Of a DNA stretch of 27,212 nt, positions 12,245 through 25,000 are shown one piece after another (position 1 is the stretch's first letter; every line of letters begins with the position of its first letter). The notes below the pieces were generated by a model. The model searched no databases and was not told the origin of the DNA. It saw only the letters and a list, made by a program, of their open reading frames with translations. This DNA is from Condylostoma magnum (taxonomy: Eukaryota; Ciliophora; Heterotrichea; Heterotrichida; Condylostomatidae): positions 1 to 27,212 of the forward strand of contig CAKKTI010000301.1 of NCBI GenBank assembly GCA_920105805.1, read 5' to 3'. Position numbers and translations under genes: made by a program.

Positions 12245-12843
12245 AATAATTAAGAGTTATTGTATTTTCATAATTTTACTTTTCCAAATACTCTCCGAAA
12301 GGATCAATTTCTCAAATAATGCTTTATCTTAATTACAAGATTCTACCTAATCAAGTAACTTATATGTAGAATTTCTATTATCACTAAAATGTATTCAAGC
12401 AATTTAATAAATATTCTAGATAAGCTACCTGGAAGTGCTGAAGTCTCTAAAAATAATCAACAATATTAAATTGATTTTGCAAAAGTTATCTAACTAAATT
12501 TGCCATGCTCTTACTTTCTTATCACTCAGAGAAAAATTTAAATAGGGATAAAGCAAATTTTTGTACTCAAAATTAATAAGATACCTTCAATAAGAGAGAT
12601 TAAAGCCGTTATTGAAATTGCGTTTATGAGCAATTCCTTGTCAGCCTTTTAATTTGTATCATTAATATTTGATAACTTGGATAATCTTTTAGTTTATTTG
12701 TTTTCTAATTTGAAATTTGTAATAAAAATACCTTGAGTACTAAATCTTCTTTTCATAATTGAACTTCCACAACTAATTTGATCATAAAATTAGCTTTCCA
12801 CTTAAAAATTTTCTTCATAATATTTTATTAACAATCTAAGAGA
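12245..12843 (-). other. Degenerate region with traces of WD40-like sequence
   Basis: Minus-strand sequence just past the last recognisable WD40 unit. A run SLSDKKVRAW (about 12528-12499) resembles the core of one more WD40 unit (SGGxDKKVRxW), but in a different frame from the array. The rest is AT-rich and unreadable. It may be an eroded end of the repeat array, or true C-terminal coding sequence if the gene runs further than annotated. Confidence 0.3.
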
Positions 12844-14563
12844 TTAGTTCCCTAAAATAATTATTACCCTCTTATCACTTCCACCTGATATTACCAGCTA
12901 TTAATTTCTTGAAATACAAACTGAGTATACCCCATACTTATGTTTACCAATTATTCTATTTCTGGATGGGTTTTATAAGTCTCATACTCTTACTACTTTA
13001 TCCCATCCGCCAGATACTACTATTTATTCACATTTTGAAATACAAACTGATCTTACCCACTTATCATGTTGACCAATGATTCTGCTTTTGGATGGGTTTT
13101 ATAAGTTCAATACCCTCACTCTCTTATCCCTTGCACCTGTTACTACTAGTTCTTCACTTCTTGAAATGCAAACTGAGTATACCTAATCATAATGATTATC
13201 AAGTGTAACCTTTTTGGAAGGGTTTTATAAGTCCCATAGAAATGCTTGCTTATCCTTTCCACCTGTTACTACTAGTTGTTCACTTCTTGAAATGCAAACT
13301 GAGAATACACTAGAAGAATGTTATCCAATTATTCTGTTTCTAGATGGGTTTTATAAGTCCCATATTCTTACTTTCTTATCCTCACTGCCCGATATTACTA
13401 GCTATTCACTTCTTGAAATACAAACTGAGTGCACACAGTCCATATGTTGACCAATTATACCGTTTTCAGATGGGTTTTATAAGTTCCATAGTATCACGTT
13501 CTTATCATCTCCACCTGATATTATCAATTACTCACTTTTTGAAATACACACTGAGTTTGCGCTTTTATGATGTTGTACAATTATTCTGTTCCTGGATGGG
13601 TTATGCAAGTCCCATAGTCTTACTTTACCATCACCTCCACCTGATACTACTAGCTATTCGCTTTTTGAAATGCAAACTGATTTTACATAAAAATAATGCT
13701 GACCAATTATCTTTAATTTCTTATATTGCTACTTTTACTAGAATTATCTTTATAATTCTATTTGCCTTGCTTAGTATATTATGTACTCTGCAGCTTTTTC
13801 TATAGCTCTAATTTAATTCACTCTTTTACACTTCATAATCCATTCTAGAATTCTATTAGTTTATTCTTTCTGATCTGTTCTGACAAAAAGTAGTTACCAT
13901 GATATTTCTCCGAAGGTTTCAATTTTTACTTTGATCAAATCATCAGGATTCACTCTGTATATGATTTCTTTGGCTTAATTACTTGATTTAACCAAAACAT
14001 CAAAATATTTTAGATACTTGGCTTTAATCTAATACTTGCTGATAAAGTCATCAATGAAGGTGTTTATGTTAGGTTAGCATTTAATCGTTAACATTTGGCA
14101 AATTAAAAATATTCTTTTTAGCTTTCAGCCTGGACCAAATCTTTATAGGTTTTTCTATAGAGCTATAAAGTTGTTATAGGTAATTAATTAGCCCTTAAGA
14201 ATGCTTAGAAGTTCACTTAGATCAGGCCATCCCATAGGCTGATGATTTACTTGGTAGAATGATCAGAAATCGAAGCCATAAATCAGATGTCTGACAATGT
14301 GTAAAATACAGTTTTCCATTTTTTAATATAAAACTGGCAGAGTTTATGAGGTGGTTATTATACAGGCTTTTGAAGTTATTGATATTCAGGTTTGGCATTA
14401 TCTTTTCTAACTATCTATAAAAGTATTTTCTACAGAGTAATTACCATTAAATAATGCTACTTTTAATCTATTAAATTGAGTATTCGTGAAATAATATGTT
14501 CTCTTGTTGTAATATCTTCCTATGTATCTTTTTAATAAACTGGTTTAAATTTTGATTATACAT
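12844..14563 (-). CDS. WD40-repeat protein with coiled coil (about 566 aa)
   Basis: The minus-strand reading begins at ATG 14563-14561, crosses a proposed 19-nt intron (14291-14309), and ends at TAA 12846-12844. The N-terminal 270 residues are mixed helical sequence with no family I recognise (MGWPDLSELLSILKG; NPDDLIKVKIETFGEISW). A Gln/Lys-rich coiled coil (EKAAEYIIYQARQIELQRQ) follows. The C-terminal half is at least six complete 42-residue WD40 units, each opening SVCIS and carrying a core such as SGGGDGKVRLWDL. The last unit lacks the WD pair (RVIIILGN). One unit uses TGA (12982-12984) for the WD Trp. Seven blades would form a protein-binding propeller; partner unknown. A simpler start without the intron is ATG at 14319. 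The stop is a single TAA chosen because the homology ends there. The upstream gene ends only about 65 bp away. Confidence 0.65.
12850..13719 (-). repeat. 126-bp tandem repeat encoding WD40 units
   Basis: The plus-strand marker (a)gatgggttttataag and its variants start at 12964, 13090, 13216, 13342, 13468 and 13594, exactly 126 bp apart each time, equal to 42 codons. Similarity extends across whole units, including silent positions and the linker (NPS, IIGQH). Such even spacing and DNA-level likeness suggest recent unit duplication or gene conversion rather than old repeats held only by protein selection. Confidence 0.85.
14291..14309 (-). other. Proposed 19-nt intron in the WD40 gene
   Basis: On the minus strand the segment reads GTATTTTACACATTGTCAG, with GT and AG ends. 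Removing it joins two codon-like frames (SASFILKNGKL to HLIYGFDFWSF). It is inferred from the frame change only; the alternative is a start at 14319 with no intron. Confidence 0.4.
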
Positions 14564-14629
14564 AAATTTCTTTCTATTATGCTTTTTATTAATTACAGCT
14601 TTTATATATATGTAGTAATTCCTTTCTTA

Positions 14630-17600
14630 TTATATGTTATCGTATTTAGTACATATACTTCTTTTATATATAATCAACGCATATTATTTATTCCTTTAGT
14701 CTAACTTCCATTTTTAGATAGCTGTTACTAGATGATTATTGTACAATTAAAGAATAATATTCTGCTAAAATTTGCTTAATACCTAATGGCTGCTTGATAA
14801 CATTTCTAGTATCTGGTCAACCTTGTTTGATAGACTATTCATTTCCTCTCTTATGTTTTAGTTCATTTGCTCTAACCGACTATTCATTTCATCTTTTATG
14901 CTTTAGTCCATCTAATCTAATCGGCTGTTAGTTTATTCTAATTATTTCTCGAATTTAATACTATTCTATTCTGCCTATTGTTTTAGTGCTATTCCATTTT
15001 TATATAGCAGTCTGATTCTACTTTCCCATTCATCTTCTCCAATGTCTTCACCTGCATAATTAGTATAAGAAGTAATATATCTCAAGTCTTCTTTGTCTCT
15101 ATTCCAAAAGATGCAGTTTTCTACCTCTTTTATTAGCTCTAGTCTTAATTTTGAATCTGATTCCATTCTTTCAAATGATATCTTATCAAACGACTCTGAT
15201 ATGATGGATATTAAAAGGTTTAGCATTACTACTAGCAGTAACATTGAACCAACTAGGAATAGAATCCATTAAGTATTTGAAAATGAATCCACATCAAAAT
15301 CACCCAGAAGTAAGTTATATGATGTTTTCAATGTTTATAAGAAATCTTGGTTAATTGTATTACCAAACATAGTAGTATATGCTAGGAGGAAGTAAATCAT
15401 AATAGCAAAGAACCCTGCTAGATCTTATACTACTTATTAAATAAGCCATATGTAATATCTTGTTTGGTTAATTATCTTAAAGGCAGTTAAACCTTCAAAC
15501 CAAAACAAGATATGCACGATGAAGGTAAGTATATCAATAAAGTCTGATTTTTCAAATTGATTTTATAGCATAGTGACTCCCCATACATATGCTGAAATAA
15601 TTCTTAAGATATCAATGTAGTTCTTGATGGATTAGAAATAGTCTGATCTAGTTGTTGCTATTTATATTAGCTCAAAGACTACAAATATAAGGTTTGTAAT
15701 GAGGAATAAACAAATCAGAGTAGACTTCATTCATAAATCATCGTGAAAGGTAATCATTAACAGAAAAATCAAATTGATGATATTTAGAATTGATAAGATA
15801 ACAAATGCTGTATAGAACTGATTGAACTTGTATCCAATTAATGATTAAACAAAGTCAGTACGTAAGCATTCAGCCTTTTTAATCTCTAATAGACCATCTA
15901 ATATTTTCACACTTTCTTTAGATCCTTCTAATAAATTTAATTGAATAAGGGATTCACTCTTTTTTACATTTTAATACTCTGCAGATTCATCTTCAATCTA
16001 ATGGCTTCATACTTAATATTTCGTTGAAAAGTACTAAGGTAAACTCAATAACTTAATCTAATTTATCTAAGTTAAAGTTAAAGATTCAAAAAATGTTACT
16101 AAGTGGATTGAGTTTAGATTGATAATTCTTGCAAAGTCATTACGGGTGATATTAAGTACTCTTATTTTCTCAGCTTTATTTTCAATTTCAGTCATGTATT
16201 TTAAAAGGACTTCAACACATTTTATCTAGTTTTTATTTAAAGCTATTGTTAAAGGAGTATCACCATTCTTTGCTTAGATAAATAGACAACCTGCTTCTAA
16301 TGCATCCTAAAGTAGCTAATCTTTTCCTTAATAAGCCAATATGTGCAAAATATTTACCTAATAAGGATTTATTACATGATTATTGAATGCTTTGTCATAT
16401 GTAGTTCTTTTGCCCATTGCAATTTCTTTGATTTGATTGATATCATCATAAGATCCATCACCTATTCAATAGTTAAATTCTATATTCTGAACAATTATTT
16501 CATTATTTCTTCCAATAATAAGTAATCCATCTTTACCTATTAAGCACTATGTTTCATATCCAAATATGAATTCTGCTAATTTTGATTATTCCTAAATATT
16601 GTAAATGCCTACACAATTGCTCTAGTCCAGATAAATGAGTAAGTTTTTCATTATAATCATAGACTTAATTGATCTTTCTGTTTTTATTAACCCAACCTGT
16701 TTTTATTCTGTAATATCTCAAAATATTATTTCTCTATTCCCTGATCCTGATATAAGTAAAGCGTTATATGAAATCAAGGTATTTACTGGTTCATTACCCG
16801 TGCTTAACTCCCCATTCTCCTTCTTTTATTTATAATCTCATAATAAGATCTTACCATATTGTCCTCCTGATACTATAATTCCCTGTACCACTGCAAGGGA
16901 TATTGGATTATGATTGTCTCTCTTCATGCAGCATACTTCTTATAGTACTTAAATGTCTCATACTCTTATAGTTCTATCAACAGATGCAGAAACTAGAAAT
17001 TAATCTACAACTGCCAAAGCTATTACAACGCTATAATGCCCTTCTAATACTCCTACCTGTACTTATTCTTTAATATTCCATAATCTTATTGTTTTATCAT
17101 GCGATCCTGATGCAAGCAAATCTTTAATTTCAATAAGGCATTTAACAATATCTTAATGTCCCTTGAGAGTTCCAACTTCCTCCCAGTTTGAAATGTTCCA
17201 TAATTTGATTGAGCTATCGCTTGATCCTGAAGCTAATAAATTATCAATAATAGTACAACATTTAATAGACTATTCATGAGCTTGAAATTACATTTACTTT
17301 TATTCTTCTTCAATTTACCAAAAGCGAATATTATTTTACCCGTATTAGAATAAGTAATTATTAACTCCCTTAAAATCAATTAGATTTCCACAAGAAGCTT
17401 AAAATGATTTGATCTATGACTGTGTTTCTAAATTCCACAATCTATGAACTGATTATATATCTTTTGAGATAAGTAAATCATTAATGACAGCTAATTTAGA
17501 TACAGTTGATTCGTGACCTTCAAGTATGCCTATTTGAGACATATCATCAACATTCCAAATTCTGATAGTGCGGTCTCCACTACACGAGATAAGCCTCTCT

Positions 17601-18235
17601 TAATGTACTGTTAAGCCCATTATACTATCACGATGACCTTCTAGAAAGCCTATTGCCGATTAATTATCAATATCTAATAAGGCAATTTTTATTTCACTAG
17701 GTTTAGTTACAGCAATTTTACTTTTAACTCCTACTAGATAGCGAACCCCTTTAATAGGACTTTTTAATTCGCATACCTTTTCCATTTTATCTGTATCAAA
17801 TACAGTTATTCTCTTATAATCCTAATCATAGCCAAATATAAATTAACCATATGCTCCTAGCATTCTAATTTTTGTTAACTATTTAAAGCAACTAATTTAC
17901 TACAAATTTTTCATATCCCATATGATTATAGTACCCTCATCATAAGAAAGGGATGCAAGATATCCCCTTATAGTTGTAAGTGAAATTACTTAATTACAAT
18001 GACCCTCTAGCTCACCAACCTTTTGCAGAGTATTGACATTGTATAATTAGATATTTTTAGATTCATGCGTTGATACTGCTAAAAATTGACCGATTATTTC
18101 AGCAGCAAGTATATCAAAAGTAAAGCTAACGTCTCTGTAGAAAAAGCTTTATATAATATCTTCCATATAGTCATCCTTCTAGATGTCTTGCAGCTCGGAG
18201 AAATTGCTCGAGATATTTGATTAACTCGTAAGCAT
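14630..18235 (-). CDS. WD40-ankyrin-TRP-like cation channel, 1201 aa
   Basis: One minus frame from ATG 18235 to a TAA-TAA doublet (14632-14627). Residues about 20-560 are WD40 repeats (SGSHDKTIRLWNI, SCSGDRTIRIWNV). Three units have TGA as the WD Trp (residues 426, 466, 506; RVWDI, LLWDY, IFWDI). Ankyrin-like repeats follow (about 625-690: NILHILAYQGKD, NGDTPLTIALNKNQIKCVEV). Residues about 790-1015 are a six-helix ion-transport domain like TRP channels, with the helix FFAIMIYFLLAYTTMFG, a pore-loop candidate LLLGDFDVDSF (Gly at 978), and a last helix MLLLVVMLNLLISIISESFD. The C-terminus is a coiled coil, likely for tetramer assembly. TRP channels pass cations across membranes; ankyrin repeats are usual in the family, and the WD40 half suggests docking to a scaffold. 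Gating stimulus unknown. The stop could instead be TAG 14785-14783. It is transcribed away from the small plus-strand gene at 18378. Confidence 0.85.
14835..14924 (-). repeat. 45-bp direct duplication in the channel's coiled coil
   Basis: Two adjacent 45-bp units (14835-14879 and 14880-14924) share most bases. On the minus strand they encode two 15-residue coiled-coil turns, QSIKDEMNSRLEQM and QNIREEMNSLSNKV in approximate register, lengthening the channel's C-terminal coil by in-frame duplication. Confidence 0.6.
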
Positions 18236-18377
18236 ATTTTTATATAACCATTAAAATTTTCCTAATGTAATTCTCAATCAATTTCTTCCAGTCTCTTTAT
18301 TTCTTTTATTTTTATTGTCACCTTCTATCAAATTATGTGTATTCCTAGGCTAAATTGGTTGAAATTTGGCTGAAAAA
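18236..18377. promoter_or_regulatory. Divergent intergenic region, 142 bp
   Basis: AT-rich segment between the minus-strand channel start (18235) and the plus-strand small gene start (18378). It must carry both 5' leaders. There are pyrimidine-rich tracts on plus (18290-18330), but no element I can name. Confidence 0.35.
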
Positions 18378-19021
18378 ATGGAGGGAATTTTTTTACGTTT
18401 ACCTCAGAAATTGGGTATGGATTTTATAAATCCTTTCTAAGCTTTTTCTACTAAGAGCGTTACAGCAGCTAGATATATTCGATTTTAAGATCTATAATAT
18501 TAGTTCTAAAAGCTTTTTAAATCATTTAGAGGAGCATCTTCTACATAACTTTTATATGAATTTGTGATTCTTTAAAGTGATTTATATCTAAAAGAACCTT
18601 ATAAATAAAAGCTTCGAATGTATATATGAAATAAAATATTAGTAAGGAGTAAATATTGACAGTAGTCCCCAAAATTGCAGATAGAGGACGTAATCCTCAT
18701 ATTATAGCTTTAGTAAGGTATGCTTTCACTGGTGTAAGGGCATAAATATCATTTATATTACCCTTTGGGATCTATGTTCTAGTCATTCTTTGAATATATA
18801 CTATTTCTAATGATCCCTTTTATATCAAGGATAACATGTTTAAACTCATAAAAAGCTACAATATTAGAGTTTCCAATATAGTAAATGAAGGTTATATCCT
18901 ATCAAATTAAACTCTATCGTTCCTATATTCTAAATATGAAATTATTAATTGATCTAGTATAATCAACTATATGTAAATACACAACAAAGTTACAAATTCA
19001 ATGAATACTTTTAATTACTAA
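18378..19021 (+). CDS. Small single-helix membrane protein, about 206 aa
   Basis: I do not recognise the family. Exon 1 starts at ATG 18378 and reads MEGIFLRLPQKLGMDF then a charged helical stretch (KEPYKQKLR). A 23-nt GT-AG intron (18620-18642) is needed to continue into KEQILTVVPKIADRGRNPH and LVRYAFTGVRAQ. A single strongly hydrophobic helix follows (ISFILPFGIYVLVILWIY, with TGA as its Trp), then a polar tail with Asn and Ser. The Arg-rich stretch before the helix suggests the N-terminal side faces the cytosol or matrix. It ends at TAA 19019-19021, overlapping the stop doublet of the convergent helicase gene. No track of homology supports it; the case rests on codon-like composition on both sides of the intron. 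Confidence 0.55.
18620..18642 (+). other. Proposed 23-nt intron
   Basis: GTATATATG...ATATTAG with GT and AG ends. Excision restores one frame across the small plus-strand gene (QKLR to IKEQILTVV). Inferred from the frame change only. Confidence 0.45.
19015..19021. terminator. Second overlapping convergent gene end
   Basis: The minus helicase gene ends TAG-TAA at 19020-19015 and the plus small gene ends TAA at 19019-19021, so their stops overlap. This repeats the arrangement at 4059-4072. The helicase end is backed by a paralog; the plus gene's end is weaker. Confidence 0.5.
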
Positions 19022-22000
19022 ACTCTATAACTACCCCAACGAAGCTTCCACCGCTGCATTTTTATCTGAATTTTTTAATTCATTTACGGTAGTTTCACTA
19101 AAATCCATCTTTTAAATTCTTCTCTTTCATTTTCTATTTTATAGGTCATTTACTGCAGAACCCTAGGTGGTACATATTTCTTAACAATGAAGTTTTTAAT
19201 TTACTTCATATCTTTCATAATTGACTAAACATGCTCAAACAAATAGTGAAAATCAAAAGCATCAACTAAATTAGAGGAAAACATTGTATTGTAAGCTACT
19301 GATTAAAGTTTATGTCATAATTATACATAAGTCTTTAATTATGAACTTCTTTGATAAAAGTAGTATATCCACTTTTAGTCATCCATCTACAGTATAGAAG
19401 TCTGGATAAAACGATTATTCAAAATAGATAAGAAGAACAGTCTGCTCTTATACCTAAACTTTTAATTCCTTCTGTTGTTTCTTAGTTATGCAAGCCGACA
19501 GGAAACTTACTAATGAGTTTCTTTGGAAAACTCATCTTCTAGCATAGATGCTTAATTTTCACTTTTAGCATAAAGCTAGAGCTAATCAGACCTCTGTATA
19601 AGCTTTATGCTTATTTATTAAATCTCTTCATCCTATCTCAACTTATCAAGTTCTTTCTAATATTAATCATTAGTCCAACTTTACATCTAAAGTAGCAGAT
19701 TAGAGTAATAATCGTAGCTGAAAGATCTTAATACTATATTATAGCTTTCAACTATATTCATGATTCTTCATTATAGCTAAGGGTCAATACCACAGCATAT
19801 TCCAACTAAGTACTAGTAAGACTTTTACAGTCTTTATTTTGTATCTTATAATGATAAATGTTTTAGCTATATAATCGAGCTCTGGAGAAAACTTAAAGCT
19901 TTCTAAAATCCTCCGAGTATTTTCTGCTATGCTTCTAAGGCTTTATCCTAACTAGCTGCTAGCAATAAAGCAGCTACTAGCTCAAAGCACCTGATCTAAT
20001 CTTCAATTTAAAGGTACTTTTTCTAACATTTTATATAGTTTAGAACCGTCTAAGCTGCTTATACAAAATTTCCGAAGTCTATATAAGATAACACCTCAGA
20101 GTGGGAAGTTTCATTATAGTAAATTTCCTTGGAAGTCTTTAATTTATTATTTTCTCACTGTTTAAGACTCTTTTATGATTTTTAGTCAAGTATTTCCTAG
20201 TAAAATAGATCAAAGCCTCCTAGTTTGCTATAATGAAAAGCCTTAGTGGTTTAGTAGATAATGCTAGCGTCATTAAGTATCTCACACCTTTAAAACGCAG
20301 TTTTTATTAAATCATACAAAAACAGTCTGCTGAGATGAGTTTATTAAGGTGGTTTGTTATAAAAAGCGTTGTATTCACTATCAATCAAATCTATCAAATG
20401 AACAGATCTCTATTTAACTGCTTTAATAGAGTTTAATTACCTTTACAAACGATTGATTTACTTTTCAACTGATTTCTACTTTGCTTTTCTTTAGTAGAAG
20501 CTGAATCTTTGGTACTCCTTTTTAATTCTCTTTATTTCCTGTTAAATTTCCACGATTCTTTTTTAATTATCTATATCGTTCTGTATTTGCCTACTTTATT
20601 AATAAATCTGCATAATTCCTTCTGTTTTTAGTTCAAAATCCTCATAAATCTTTAATAAATGAAACATTTCGCCTCCAATACAGCAACATGCTTATACTTT
20701 GCTTATTTATTTACTGACTTAATCAAAATGTACTGGAGCCAATTTTTATCTATCAATAAGTTCGATTCTTTTGTATAAAAGTTAGGTTAAAACTTACCCT
20801 AATTACTATATTATCGAGGCTGAAACTAGTGTAATAGGAACAATTAAATTATTACCATCTATATCAGCTATATAAATGTTTAAAGATTCAAGATTTCTTA
20901 TCAGCTTTTCGTGAGTATCTGATTGTCCTTAGTTCCTTTATAGCTTTTCGACATATAGTTTAATATCAGTTAATCTGTGGTTTATTTCTTCATTTTCATC
21001 CAAGATGTTTTTTAGAATACCTGAGGAAATATGCACAAAACAGTGAGTGATTGATGGATAAATGTCCATTATAGAGGATTATTGGATCAATCTTATACCA
21101 AATGTATTGAGTAAGGCTTCTACTACACTTTATGTATATTAACTAAACTCTCTAGATAATTTATAATTATTTATTGAGTTCATTAAGTATCTAATAGCAT
21201 ATAGGTAATCTTAGTACTATAAGTAGTCTAAATTCTGTAATATTTCCATTAGTTTAAGATTTTTCATAGAGCCGATGCTTATTTAGATAAGGAAAGAAAC
21301 GTTTTCATAGATATCAAGCATAGGATGATCTATATCATGCTTATAAACGTCTATTATAAGTCTTATCGACTGCATGATCGCATCTACAAATAGGTCATTA
21401 TTATTCAGACTATGGTTTAAAAACTACTACAAAATTACAAGCTTGGAGCTATTGTCTAATTAATCTTAATCCAATTATAGATTAACAGCACTTAAAAAGT
21501 TCTTCTCTAAAGTTATCGGATAAAAGGCATTTATCGTATATATCATCTTACTTCTATGAATAATCTAAAGCCTTATATCTTAATCCGTAACATCCTCATT
21601 ATAGTACTCTTAAATCTGCAAATAAGTATCAAAATCAGAAAAAGTATCACATAGTGCAAATGCATTAGATTTATCTATCAAAAACAGTATCTTTTTCCAG
21701 TATCCCTGAATCAAAAGACCTTAAAACCATTCTAGTCCCATCGATTAGTCATTGTTTTGTTAATACCTTAAGAATTAAGTGCTAACCATATCAAAGATGT
21801 TATTTATAGCATAATTTGCCACAATAGCTCTTTCTTGTTAACTTCTCCTGAAAAAGTTTGACTAAATCTATAACGTTTTCAAGCTTAGTATATTAGTGTA
21901 CTTGAACCCTAAACTAGTTATAAATCTTCCTATTCTGTCCTTAAGATAGTACCTATTACAAATTATAATACAGAGCTTGTATTACTAGAAAAACTCTAAA

Positions 22001-25000
22001 ACATCTAGTACAAAATGCAATTATTTTACTGAAATTTCATCAAGATCAATAAGCTAAGCTGTTTCTTTCTGCACTTAATGATAGCTTTATTAATGCAGTA
22101 AAGATTAAGTAGATCTGGACCGTTTAAGTAGCACTATTAGATCATTGTGTACTAAATTGCAGTAATCAATTAATTAAAACATCATTTCATCCTCTATAAA
22201 GATATCAGGCCTATTTTCTATTAATCTACAATTCCTTGATAGTTTTTCGTATTATTGATGATCTAAAACAGTGAATTCCTTTGAACTCTCAGGCTGTTTT
22301 AGTGATTCAAGAAATGATCTATTGTCACTAGATAATCATTCATCATTAGGATCTAAATCAATTATGGAAAACTTTGAATTTTAGTCTAGTAAAGTAGCAC
22401 TTGATTTAGTCTAACTGGACTCATCTTATAATAAGGTAAAATCTGATTAATCCTATAATAAAGTAAAATCACTTGATTCTGATTTTTAACTTTCCTGTAT
22501 AATAGAAAACTCCGATTCATTGCATGTCAGGTTATTCTCTAGATCAGTAATTCCAGAGTTCTCTATTAATGAAAAACTATCTGAACCTAGCTCTTCACTT
22601 TCAAAGCTTTGCATATTTCACTTTTTTACTTTAAATTTATCGGATAACTCTTATAAAAGATTCTCAAAACAGATTTTAACTAGTTTCACCCTGTCCTTTT
22701 ACTCCACATTGATCTAATCTTTTCCAATAATCTATACCAGCTCCTTCCAATTTTTACTGATTCTGTAAATATCTGCGATTCTGTTAATTTCTCCAAGCTT
22801 TTAAAACAATTCAAAGGCTTTTCCGTATTCCTAGGCACAGTAATACGCCTCAGCAGCTAGATTATCCTCGTTTAACTGCTCAAAAATCTGAGCTGCCTGT
22901 ATATACTGTCCACAAGAACTATAACTTCTGGCAGCTTGCTTTAGTAGTCCAATTGACATAAAACTATCTGCACTTTACAGAAACATATCGCTAGCTTGCT
23001 AAATTAAGTCCTATAATCATTGTTACTTTTTACCTTTCTTGATCTATTGGCTCAAGTACTGTAAATAAGACTGCCCTGAAGGATCAAACTCTAATTTGCT
23101 AGTAATTTCCTCTTCTACTCGCTATATCATTTAATTAGCTTACTAAGCCGTGCTTAGTGCCTTCGATTTTTAAAACATGTACTAATCTCCTGCTTTTCCA
23201 TAACACAGCTCAGCTTATTAGTACAGTTTTCTCTAAAACATGATATTTCCTTATTTCAGCCATCCGTCTTGGCTTATGTTTTGCCTTATAGATAAATCTA
23301 CTTCCTCTCGATTCCCATCTACCCTTAGCAGCCCGTCTTGGTAGTATATTCTGACCTTATTTACAACACCTAGCATATCCCAAAACTGTTGTATGTATAT
23401 TCGGGATTTGGGATAACTGTCAAAAATTATAAGTTTGTTTCTGGCGCGTGTTATAGCTACATATAAGTGTTTTAAATCAGTACATAGTTTCCCATTTTTA
23501 GACCCGTCGAAATTTTCAGAGCATATAAGGCTTTGCTAATCTTTTCTTAGTTTGTTTAACACTCTTCAGTTCCCTGTATCACTTTAATTAAAGAAGTTGT
23601 ATAAGATAACATCATCGAATTCCAGGCCTTTTACTTCGTATATAGTTAAGCATAGAGCATGTTGCAGTAGAGGAGGTAGTGATTATTTTTGCTGTTGATC
23701 TTTGACTAGAATAACTTAATTACAGCCGAACTCCCCTACCAGTCTTTCACTTCTTTCTTAGTCATTTAGTAGCAAAACTGCTATATTATTTGGGTCATTT
23801 GAGTCTAGAACTACTGGCATTTATCCTTCAATTAAACTTCTCTCTCTATGCATTACGTCTATACTGTTAGGAAATAAAGTCTCCAGTACAGAAATTAAGC
23901 TATTTGCTAGTTAAAGAATCTTGTTATGACTTCTGAAATTTATAGTTAATTACTGTATATCAGGAGGCTATAAATTTGTTTAAAAATCCCTAAAAATTCT
24001 CCTAAGCTCAGAAAATCTAAAAGCTGATCCTTTTGCCACCGTTTAGGCTGTATCTCCAGCAAAAAACAGGTTATTTTGCGTTATATAAAACATAAGTAGT
24101 AAACATGCAGGGCTTAGATCCTATACTTCATCTGCTATTAAGTAATGAATAGGTGATCCTTAATACCCTGAGAACTTCATGCTTCTCACAATATGATTTA
24201 TAACATCTAAAACATCATAGTAACCTTTCTAATGCTTCCATGCCTCGTATAATTTCACTAGTTTATACAGCTCAATTTTTTACTTTGACGATAAAAAGCT
24301 GCTTCCTGTATGAAAGTACTCCTGTTTTGGTATTAAGCCCTTTGCATACATATGACTATCCGCCGCTCCTTTGATCTTTACATTTATTTCAGTCCATACC
24401 ACCAAAGGAGTCAAAGAGCTTCTGTTGTTCCTTATAGTACGCCAGAACTACTTCTCAAATACTTCAAATGAGACTTCTGTCATCTGTTTATTGTTATTGT
24501 GAGGAAAACCAGTGCTTCAGTCTGGCAGCTCATCTTCGTCCTCATTTTTAGTAATAAAGCCACTTTTATACCGGTTTGCAATTTAAGTAACACCGTCTTG
24601 CTCATTATGCCAATCATAGTTAGTATTATACCCGATTAACTAGCCATCTGTACTTCGTTGGAAAAATGGAGAGTTGATTGAAGCATCTAGCATAAAAATA
24701 AGCTTTCTAATAGTTATAATAAGCGGGAATTAATTGTCCTGTATACTCAAAAATGAGGAAGGTATGCTTTGCTGTGCCTTATCAGGCAATTCACTTAAAA
24801 CTCCCTTTTACCTTTATACTAACTTTTATTTTAGATGATTGCTGATTTGGTCATAGTAAGTCTGTATTTCATTGCATAGAACAGGAGAAGCAGTGACGAA
24901 TACGCTATGCAGCCCGTAGTTTTTGCTTAGGTCTTGATAACTGAATTTGTACTATTGTGGTAATCTTCCTTCCTTCTTCAACTATTGGATTCGTTTGTAC

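Noticed and set aside
13214-13805. Plus-strand reading frames with a repeated GFYKSH / GFISPI motif.
   Set aside because: They are the antisense of the 126-bp WD40 units, whose minus frame has the SGGGDGKVRLWDL core.
19134-19153. A 20-nt intron near the 3' end of the helicase gene, leading to a different C-terminus.
   Set aside because: The paralog shows mainly silent third-position differences in the unspliced frame (ending RWKLRWGSYRV / RWKLRWGTYSF), so the unspliced reading is the selected one.
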